A stretch of DNA of 5,637 bases, taken from assembly GCA_005883905.1 (NCBI GenBank), contig VAYD01000119.1, positions 1-5,637 of the forward strand. The letters are read 5' to 3'. The notes beneath the pieces are model-generated. The model did not search any database and was not told where the DNA came from. It worked only from the letters and a program-made list of their open reading frames with translations. The translations under genes and the position numbers were made by a program. Position 1 is the stretch's first letter; each line of letters opens with the position of its first letter. Of this stretch, positions 1 through 5,554 are shown piece by piece. This stretch comes from Actinomycetota bacterium (GTDB lineage: Bacteria; Actinomycetota; Thermoleophilia; Solirubrobacterales; Solirubrobacteraceae).

Positions 1-2
1 TC

Positions 3-89
3 GCGCGCGAGATCGCAGACGGCGTGCGCGAGCGCTTCGGCGTCGCGTTGCACCCGGAACCGATCTTCGTGGGGCACGACTGGCGATGA
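3..89 (+). CDS. murB: UDP-N-acetylenolpyruvoylglucosamine reductase (MurB), C-terminal end only
   Basis: Only the last 28 codons and the TGA stop are in the window; the reading frame is open to the left edge. The visible peptide reads VRERFGVALHPEPIFVG and then HDWR. This matches the extreme C-terminus of MurB, where a helix (V-x-x-x-F/V-G-V-x-L) leads into L-x-P-E-x-x-x-I/V-G. In MurB the Glu of this P-E motif is the acid that protonates the substrate during reduction of enolpyruvyl-UDP-GlcNAc to UDP-N-acetylmuramate, an FAD- and NADPH-dependent cytoplasmic step of peptidoglycan synthesis. That Glu is present here (codon 57-59). The tail after it is short, nine residues. The stop overlaps the next gene's ATG by four bases (ATGA at 86-89), so the two are probably co-translated. 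The call rests on one short motif; another FAD-linked oxidase is the main alternative. Confidence 0.6.
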   Translation, partial: AREIADGVRERFGVALHPEPIFVGHDWR

Positions 90-922
90 CCGAGGTGCTC
101 TACTACGCGGTCCCCTTCTTCGTCTTGCTGCTGGTCGTCGAGGCGATCTCGTTCAGGCACATCGAGGACGACCACCTCGTCGGCTTCGAGCGCAACGACA
201 CGCGCACCTCGCTGACGATGGGCACCGGCAACGTGATCATCAACGTCGCATGGAAGCTCCTCGTCGTGGCGATCTACGCGGGCCTCTACGAGCTGACGCC
301 GCTCAGGCTCGACCCGCACAACCCGCTCGTGTGGGTCGCGCTGTTCTTCGCCGACGACCTCGCCTACTACTGGTTCCACCGCGTGTCGCACGAGAACCGC
401 GTGTTCTGGGCCAGCCACGTCGTCCACCACTCCAGCCGGCACTACAACCTCTCCACCGCGCTGCGGCAGACCTGGGTCCCGATGACCTACCTGCCGTTCT
501 GGCTGCCGCTGCTGCTCGTCGGCTTCCCGCCGTGGATGGTGCTGCTCGCGCAGTCCTGGAGCCTCATCTACCAGTTCGGCCTGCACACCGAGCGGATCGG
601 GAGGCTGCCCCGGCCGCTGGAGGCGGTGCTGAACACGCCATCGCACCACCGCGTGCATCACGGCGCCAACGAGCAGTACCTGGACCGCAACTACGGCGGG
701 ATCCTGGTGATCTGGGACCGGCTGTTCGGCTCGTTCGAGCCCGAGGGTGAGCGCGTCCGCTACGGCCTGACGACGAACATCGAGACGTTCCATCCAGTGC
801 GCGTCGCGTTCCACGAGTACATCGCGCTGTGGCACGACATCCGCCGGGCGCCGTCCTGGCGCGAGCGCGCCGGCCATGTCTGGCACGGTCCTGGCTGGAA
901 GCCCGCCGAGGAGGAGGCATGA
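86..922 (+). CDS. Fatty acid hydroxylase/sterol desaturase superfamily membrane di-iron oxygenase, alkylglycerol monooxygenase-like
   Basis: This 278-residue protein is an integral-membrane, non-haem di-iron oxygenase. Likely membrane spans are at about residues 3-20, 47-70, 80-96 and 133-165. The metal-binding histidine boxes are HRVSH (98-102), HVVHH (111-115), H167 in GLHTE, and HHRVHH (187-192). Flanking motifs are closer to alkylglycerol monooxygenase (AGMO/TMEM195) than to classical C4/C5 sterol oxidases: YNLSTALRQ (120-128), NTPSHHRVHHG (183-193), NYGGILVIWDRLFGSF (202-217), then YGLT (226-229) and an E-T-F-x-P segment. AGMO cleaves the ether bond of alkylglycerols using O2 and tetrahydrobiopterin; bacterial homologues are mostly uncharacterised, so substrate and cofactor are unknown here. 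The ATG at 86 overlaps the upstream stop and gives the hydrophobic N-terminus expected. Only a weak GGGG (71-74) precedes it, so coupling from the upstream gene is likely. The stop overlaps the next start (919-922). Family is certain, AGMO-like subgroup probable, substrate open. Confidence 0.9.
   Translation: MTEVLYYAVPFFVLLLVVEAISFRHIEDDHLVGFERNDTRTSLTMGTGNVIINVAWKLLVVAIYAGLYELTPLRLDPHNPLVWVALFFADDLAYYWFHRVSHENRVFWASHVVHHSSRHYNLSTALRQTWVPMTYLPFWLPLLLVGFPPWMVLLAQSWSLIYQFGLHTERIGRLPRPLEAVLNTPSHHRVHHGANEQYLDRNYGGILVIWDRLFGSFEPEGERVRYGLTTNIETFHPVRVAFHEYIALWHDIRRAPSWRERAGHVWHGPGWKPAEEEA
908..917 (+). promoter_or_regulatory. Strong Shine-Dalgarno for the GH5 gene
   Basis: The run GAGGAGGAGG sits immediately upstream of the ATG at 919 and contains two overlapping AGGAGG cores (909-914 and 912-917). 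It lies inside the last codons of the oxygenase gene, where it encodes the Glu-Glu-Glu end. It decides the start of the glycosidase: the longer in-frame opening from 829 has no such site and would place 30 arginine-rich residues before the signal peptide. It is the only convincing ribosome-binding site in the window; the other internal starts seem to rely on stop/start overlap. Confidence 0.8.
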
Positions 923-2592
923 GGCGGGCGCTGCCGGGGATCGCGGCGCTGCTGCTCGCACTGGCTCCCGCCGCCGCGGCCGACACGCCGCTGCGGCTCG
1001 GTCACGACGGCCGCTGGCTCACCGACGACCAAGGGCGCGTCGTGATCCTGCACGGCATCAACATGGTCTACAAGCGCCCGCCCTACGCGCCGGACGCCGT
1101 CGGGTTCGGCGACGACGATGCGGCGTTCCTGGCCTCGCAGGGCTTCAACGTCGTGCGCCTCGGCGTGATCTACAAGGCCGTGGAGCCGCAGCCGGGCGTC
1201 TACGACGATGACTATCTCGCCCGCATCCGCTCGACGGTCGACGTGCTCGCAGCGCACGGGATCGTGTCGCTGCTCGACTTCCATCAGGACATGTACAACG
1301 AGCGCTTCCAGGGCGAGGGCTGGCCCGACTGGGCCGTGATGGACGACGGCCTGCCCGCGCAGCCGGCGTCGGGCTTCCCGAACAACTACCTGCTGATGCC
1401 CGCGCTCCAGCACGCGTTCGACCACTTCTTCGCCAACGACGGCGGCCTGCAGGACAGCTACGCCGGCGCCTGGGCACATGTCGCCGCCCGTTTCCGCGAC
1501 GTGCCGGGCGTTCTCGGCTACGAGCTGCTCAACGAGCCGTGGCCGGGCAGCACGTGGCAGGACTGCATCAACCCGACCGGTTGCCCGGCGAACGACGCCA
1601 AGCTCGAGGCGTTCGACAAGCGCGTGCTGGCCGCGATCCGCGGTGCGGATCCGACCGGGCTGGTCTGGCACGAGCCGTTCGTGCTCTTCAACCAGGGCGC
1701 CGGCACATCCGTCAAGGCGCTCGGCGACCCGAACGTCGGCTTCAGCTTCCACGACTACTGCCTGGCGGCCGAGACGACGAGCCCACCCACGCCCGACGCC
1801 GGCTGCGCGAAGGCCGACGACCTCGTCTTCCAGAACGCGCTGGACCACGTGGCCTCGACGAAGGAGGCGCTCCTGCTGACGGAGTTCGGCGCGACCGACG
1901 CGAAGTCCGTGCTGGCCCCGATGGTCCAGCGCGCAGATCGCACCATGGTGTCGTGGGTCGAGTGGCACTACTGCGGCTGCGACGACCCCACCACGTCTGG
2001 GCCAGGCTCCAAGCAGGCGATCGTGCTCGACCCGGCGAAGCCGCCCGCAGGCGACAACCTCAAGACCGTCACGCTCGACCAGCTCGTGCGGCCCTACCCG
2101 CAGGTCGTCGCCGGGACCCCGGAGTCGTGGTCCTACGCCGACGGGACGTTCAAGGCGCGCTGGACTGCGGGCAAGGGCTCCAGCGAGATCGTGCTGCCGG
2201 CGCGCGTGTATCCGAGCGGGTACGCAGCCCAGGTGCAGGGCGGGATGATCACGTCGGCGAAGGGCGACCGGCTGCTGCGCGTGCGCGCCTGCGCCCCAGA
2301 GGTCGCCGTGACGGTCACGCGCACCGGGAAGACGAGCGCCACCTGCAAGCCGCCGCCGCTCGCGGTGAACGTGACGCCGCAGCGGGTGAGGGCCGGCAAG
2401 CGTGTGCGGCTGACGATCAGCGTCCGACCCGCGGTCAAGGGCGCGGTCGTGCGGGTCGCAGGGAGGCGCGCGCGGACGAACGCGACAGGGGTGGCGCGGC
2501 TGAGCGTCCGGTTCTCGCACGCCGGACGCGTCCGCGTGACGGTTCGCTCGGGCAGCAGGACCGGCCGCGCATTCCTGCGCGTCAGCCGGTGA
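919..2592 (+). CDS. Secreted GH5 glycoside hydrolase, endoglycoceramidase-like, with C-terminal Ig-like domain
   Basis: This 557-residue secreted enzyme starts with a signal peptide (MRRALPGIAALLLALAPAAA), probably cleaved after Ala21. The GH5 TIM barrel spans about 28-375. Family residues visible are R80 in FNVVRLG, H122 in DFHQDMYNE, N205-E206 in LLNEPWPG (acid/base), H278 and Y280 in FHDYC, E322 in LTEFGA (nucleophile), and the aromatic WVEWH (346-350). The openings HGINMVYK (45-52), YKAVEPQPGVYDD (85-97) and GWPDWAVMDDG (134-144) are typical of bacterial endoglycoceramidases, which release intact glycans from glycosphingolipids. The beta-sandwich normal to that group follows (about 385-470). 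Residues 481-557 form an additional Ig-like module (VNVTPQRVRAGKRVRLTI onward), Arg-rich and ending in AFLRVSR, perhaps for wall binding. Eight cysteines remain in the mature protein. Glycosphingolipids are rare in actinobacteria, so the target may be exogenous glycolipid or another glycolipid such as a steryl glycoside. It overlaps both neighbours by four bases. Confidence 0.9.
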   Translation: MRRALPGIAALLLALAPAAAADTPLRLGHDGRWLTDDQGRVVILHGINMVYKRPPYAPDAVGFGDDDAAFLASQGFNVVRLGVIYKAVEPQPGVYDDDYLARIRSTVDVLAAHGIVSLLDFHQDMYNERFQGEGWPDWAVMDDGLPAQPASGFPNNYLLMPALQHAFDHFFANDGGLQDSYAGAWAHVAARFRDVPGVLGYELLNEPWPGSTWQDCINPTGCPANDAKLEAFDKRVLAAIRGADPTGLVWHEPFVLFNQGAGTSVKALGDPNVGFSFHDYCLAAETTSPPTPDAGCAKADDLVFQNALDHVASTKEALLLTEFGATDAKSVLAPMVQRADRTMVSWVEWHYCGCDDPTTSGPGSKQAIVLDPAKPPAGDNLKTVTLDQLVRPYPQVVAGTPESWSYADGTFKARWTAGKGSSEIVLPARVYPSGYAAQVQGGMITSAKGDRLLRVRACAPEVAVTVTRTGKTSATCKPPPLAVNVTPQRVRAGKRVRLTISVRPAVKGAVVRVAGRRARTNATGVARLSVRFSHAGRVRVTVRSGSRTGRAFLRVSR

Positions 2593-4031
2593 CCGTCCTC
2601 GGGCTGGACGTCGGGACGACAGCCGCGAAGGCGACGGTGTTCGACGCGGCCGGTGAGCGCCTGGACCACGCGGAGATCGTCTACCCGGACATGGATCCGG
2701 CCGCGCAGGACCCGGAGGTCGTGGTCGACGCTGCGATGCGGGCGATGCAGCAGGTCGAGGCGAGCACGGTGTCCTGCTGCACCGCCATGCATGGGCTTGT
2801 CGCGCTCGACGAGCACGACAAGCCGCTGACGCCGCTGCTGACCTGGGCGGACACGCGCGCCGCCGATCAGGCGGAGCGGCTCAAGCGCGAGCATCCGGAC
2901 CTGCACGATCGGACCGGGACGCCGCTGCACCCGATGTCACCGCTGACGAAGCTCGTCTGGTTCCGCGAGCGCGAGCCGGAGATCCATGCGGCCGCGCGGC
3001 GGTGGGTCGGGCTGAAGGAGCTCGTGCTGCACCGGCTGACGGGGCGATGGGTCGTCGACTGGTCGGTCGCGTCGGGCACGGGCCTGCTCGACCTGGCGAC
3101 GCTCGACTGGTGCCCGGAGGCGCTCGAGCTCGCGGGCGTCGAGCGGTCACAGCTCGCCGAGCTCGTCGCGCCGACGGACCTGGTGGGCGAGGGCGTGATC
3201 GCCGGCGCCGGCGACGGGCCGCTGGCCAACCTTGGCGTCGGTGCCGTGCGCCCCGGCGTCGCGGCGTGCTCGATCGGGACCAGCGGCGCGCTGCGGCTGA
3301 TGGTCGAGCGCCCCGCAATCGACCCGATGCGCAGGCTGTTCTGTTACGCGCTCACGAAGGACCGGTGGGCGATCGGCGGCGCGATCAACAACGGCGGCGT
3401 CGTGCTCGAGTGGGCGCACGAGGCGCTGGCGCCGGAGCTCACTGTCGCCGAGCTGCTCGATGTGGCGAGCACCGCGCCGCCGGGCTCTGACGGCCTCCTC
3501 ATGGCGCCCTACCTGCTGGCCGAGCGCGGCCCGCACTGGGACGTGCGCGCGACCGGCGCGTACATCGGCCTGCGGAGGCGGCATGGTCGCGCGCACCTCG
3601 TCCGCGCGGCGCTCGAAGGCGTCTGCCAGCAGCTGAATCTCGTGCTCGAGTCGCTCGAAGCGGCGGGCCAGCAGGTGCGCGAGATCCGCGCCACCGGCGG
3701 GTTCGCGCGCAGCGCGTTCTGGCGCCAGCTGCTGGCCGACGTCCTGGGCCGGCCGATCGGCTTCCCCGAGCGCCGCGAGGGCTCGGGCTTCGGCGCGGCG
3801 CTGCTCGGGCTGAAGGCGCTCGGCGAGATCGAGTCGCTCGACGCCGCGATCGGCCGGCTGCGCATCGCGGAGGTCGTGGAGCCCGATCCGCAGGCGGCGG
3901 CGATCTACCGCGACATACTCAGCACATGGCCGTGGCGGTCCAGCTCAACGACGTCGTCAAGTCCTTCGGCGGCAGGCGGATCCTCGAAGGCGCCTCGCTC
4001 GAGGTCACCGAGGGCGTCCGGGTCGGCCTGA
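2589..4031 (+). CDS. gntK: FGGY-family carbohydrate kinase, gluconokinase type, with probable read-through tail
   Basis: This cytoplasmic ATP-dependent sugar kinase most likely makes 6-phosphogluconate from gluconate, feeding the pentose phosphate or Entner-Doudoroff route. The GTG at 2589 is required because the phosphate loop (LDVGTT, 6-11) begins at once; it overlaps the previous stop as GTGA. Gluconokinase-like signatures are TAMHGLVALD (65-74), PLLTWADTRA (82-91), GTPLHPMSPLTKLVW (110-124), GLKE (141-144) and VVDWSVASGTGLLDL (155-169). Domain II has GAGDG with the likely catalytic base Asp209, SIGTSGALR (228-236), NNGGVVLEW (267-275) and TGGFARS (369-375). The protein is compact: up to Thr446 it is clearly shorter than the roughly 500-residue Bacillus-type enzymes, with the hinge before GAGDG shortened and AERGP replacing the usual GERAP. 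After Thr446 come 34 Ser/Arg-rich residues that overlap the ABC-F gene out of frame (see 3927-4031). Kinase family is certain; substrate is probable, since FGGY specificity shifts easily and no other gluconate genes are in view. Confidence 0.85.
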   Translation: MTVLGLDVGTTAAKATVFDAAGERLDHAEIVYPDMDPAAQDPEVVVDAAMRAMQQVEASTVSCCTAMHGLVALDEHDKPLTPLLTWADTRAADQAERLKREHPDLHDRTGTPLHPMSPLTKLVWFREREPEIHAAARRWVGLKELVLHRLTGRWVVDWSVASGTGLLDLATLDWCPEALELAGVERSQLAELVAPTDLVGEGVIAGAGDGPLANLGVGAVRPGVAACSIGTSGALRLMVERPAIDPMRRLFCYALTKDRWAIGGAINNGGVVLEWAHEALAPELTVAELLDVASTAPPGSDGLLMAPYLLAERGPHWDVRATGAYIGLRRRHGRAHLVRAALEGVCQQLNLVLESLEAAGQQVREIRATGGFARSAFWRQLLADVLGRPIGFPERREGSGFGAALLGLKALGEIESLDAAIGRLRIAEVVEPDPQAAAIYRDILSTWPWRSSSTTSSSPSAAGGSSKAPRSRSPRASGSA

Positions 4032-5554
4032 TCGGGCCCAACGGCGCCGGCAAGTCGACGCTGCTGCGCATGCTCGCCGGGCTGGAGACGGCCGACGGCG
4101 GCAGCGTGACGCTGCGGCGCGGGGCGGTCGTCGCGTTCCTGCCGCAGCTCGTGACAGGGGACGACCGCACCGTGCGCGAGTGGATCGTCGACGCCCGGCC
4201 CGAGCACGCCGCGCGCACGGCGGAGCTCGAGGACGTCGAGCTGCGGCTCGCCGATCCGGAGCTGGCGAAGGACCTCAAGCGCATGGGCCGGCTGCTCGAG
4301 CGCCAAGCGGGGCTCGTGGCCGAGGTTGGCGCCGAGGACGTCGAGGGCGAGGGGCTGCGGATCCTGCGCGACCTCGGCCTGCCGGACGCGATCCTCGACG
4401 TCGAGACGCGGCGGCTGAGCGGCGGCCAGGCGAAGCTCGTCGCGCTGGCGGCGTGCCTCGTGCGGCGCCCGGATGTCCTGCTGCTCGACGAGCCCGAGGC
4501 GCACCTGGACGTGAGCAGGCGCACGCGCCTGGAAGAGCTGCTGCGGTCCGAGCCCGGCGCGGTGCTGATGGTCAGCCACGACCGCTACCTCCTCGACGAG
4601 ACGGTCACCGCGATCGCCGAGCTCGACGGGGGGCGCATCCGCGTCTGGCCTGGGACGTACTCGGCCTACGCGGTGGCGCGCGAGCTCGAGCTCGTCCGCC
4701 AGCGCCAGCAGTACGTCACCCAGCAGAAGGAGATCACGCGGCTGGAGGACGCGATCCGGCGCTTCAAGGACCTCGCGCACCGCACCGAGGACAAGCGCTA
4801 CATCATCCGCGCGCGCAACAAGCAGCGCCAGATCGACCGCATGGACAAGGTCGACCGGCCGGTGTTCGAGCGGCGCAAGATGGGGCTCGCGCTGCGCAGC
4901 GCGATGCGCGGCGGAGAGCGCGTCGTCGAGCTTCGTGACGTGGAGTTCGACCCGGTCCTGGCGGATGTCGACCTGACAGTGATGCGGGGCGAGCGCGTCG
5001 GTGTGATCGGTCCCAACGGGGCGGGCAAGACCGTGCTGGTCCGCCTGCTCGCAGGCGAGCTCGCACCGACGTCAGGCGAGCGCTGGGCCGGCCCGACGAT
5101 CGTCTTCGACCACCTGACACAGACCGCGACCGAGTTGCCCGGCGACCGGACGGCGCTCGACGTGGTGCGCGCCGCGCAGCCGATGACCGAGGAGACCGCC
5201 GTGCGCCACCTGATGCGGTTCCTGTTCGACTACGAGCAGGTCCGCCGGCCGATCGCGTCGATGAGCGGCGGCGAGCGCACGCGGCTGCGCTGCCTGCTGC
5301 TGATGCTCGGCGGCGCCAACTGCCTGCTGCTCGACGAGCCCACGAACCACCTGGACATCGACTCGGTCGAGGTGCTCGAGGGCGCCCTCGAAGCGTTCGA
5401 CGGCACGGTGATCGCGGTCTCCCACGACCGCTACTTCCTCGATCGCATCGCGGACCGGATCGTGGAGGTGCGCGACCTCGAGGTCCGCTCCTACGAGGGC
5501 GGCTACAGCGACTGGAGCGTGCGCGCGGTGCGCGAGCGCGGCACGTCTCTCTGA
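3926..5554 (+). CDS. ABC-F family ATPase, ribosome-associated translation factor type
   Basis: This 542-residue protein has two ABC nucleotide-binding domains and no membrane segment, the ABC-F plan. NBD1 has Walker A GPNGAGKST (37-45), signature LSGGQ (164-168), Walker B LLLDEP with Glu189, and H-loop His218 (VSHDRYLLDE). NBD2 has Walker A GPNGAGKT (362-369), signature MSGGE (446-450), Walker B LLLDEP with Glu471, EPTNHLD (471-477) and His500 (VSHDRYFLD). NBD1 carries EPEAHLD (189-195) in place of EPTNHLD. A moderate helical arm lies at about 80-145. The inter-domain linker, which in this family reaches toward the ribosomal E/P-site tRNA, is at about 248-325 and is rich in charged and Gln residues. 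ABC-F proteins relieve stalled or antibiotic-bound ribosomes; EttA-, Uup- and resistance-type members cannot be told apart here. The ATG at 3926 fits the domain start; no Shine-Dalgarno precedes it. It overlaps the kinase tail by 106 bases and the minus-strand gene by 52. Confidence 0.93.
   Translation: MAVAVQLNDVVKSFGGRRILEGASLEVTEGVRVGLIGPNGAGKSTLLRMLAGLETADGGSVTLRRGAVVAFLPQLVTGDDRTVREWIVDARPEHAARTAELEDVELRLADPELAKDLKRMGRLLERQAGLVAEVGAEDVEGEGLRILRDLGLPDAILDVETRRLSGGQAKLVALAACLVRRPDVLLLDEPEAHLDVSRRTRLEELLRSEPGAVLMVSHDRYLLDETVTAIAELDGGRIRVWPGTYSAYAVARELELVRQRQQYVTQQKEITRLEDAIRRFKDLAHRTEDKRYIIRARNKQRQIDRMDKVDRPVFERRKMGLALRSAMRGGERVVELRDVEFDPVLADVDLTVMRGERVGVIGPNGAGKTVLVRLLAGELAPTSGERWAGPTIVFDHLTQTATELPGDRTALDVVRAAQPMTEETAVRHLMRFLFDYEQVRRPIASMSGGERTRLRCLLLMLGGANCLLLDEPTNHLDIDSVEVLEGALEAFDGTVIAVSHDRYFLDRIADRIVEVRDLEVRSYEGGYSDWSVRAVRERGTSL
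3927..4031 (+). other. Probable read-through extension of the kinase after a lost stop codon
   Basis: The kinase frame reads TGG at 3927-3929, exactly where the other junctions carry the TGA of an ATGA or GTGA overlap. One G-to-A difference at 3929 would restore ATGA at 3926-3929 and end the kinase after Thr446. As written, translation continues for 34 codons (WPWRSSSTTSSS and so on) to a TGA at 4029-4031. The added peptide has the Ser/Arg/Ala bias of an off-frame reading of the GC-rich ABC-F gene and resembles no FGGY C-terminus I know. It could be a genuine lineage mutation or a base-call error. Confidence 0.6.

Noticed and set aside
250..750. Plus-strand frame inside the oxygenase gene.
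   Set aside because: It is Pro/Arg/Ala-rich off-frame translation; the overlapping frame carries all the histidine boxes of a real oxygenase.
829..918. Longer in-frame start for the GH5 gene.
   Set aside because: It would add 30 Arg-rich residues before a perfect signal peptide and overlap the oxygenase by 94 bases; the ATG at 919 has a strong Shine-Dalgarno and an ATGA overlap.
760..2520. Very long open frame on the minus strand opposite the GH5 gene (586 codons).
   Set aside because: It is a complement-frame artefact of high-GC codon bias: the translation is Arg/His/Val-rich with no domain, signal or start context, and the plus strand encodes a clear enzyme with catalytic residues over the same bases.
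1539..2588. Upstream open extension of the kinase frame.
   Set aside because: It is the off-frame reading of the GH5 gene, Arg/Ala/Gly-rich and without motifs; the FGGY phosphate loop starts just after the GTG at 2589.
3905..4780. Minus-strand open frame opposite the ABC-F NBD1 (291 codons).
   Set aside because: It is a shadow of the ABC-F gene: leucine/arginine-rich with no recognisable family, and it mirrors the codon pattern of the real frame.
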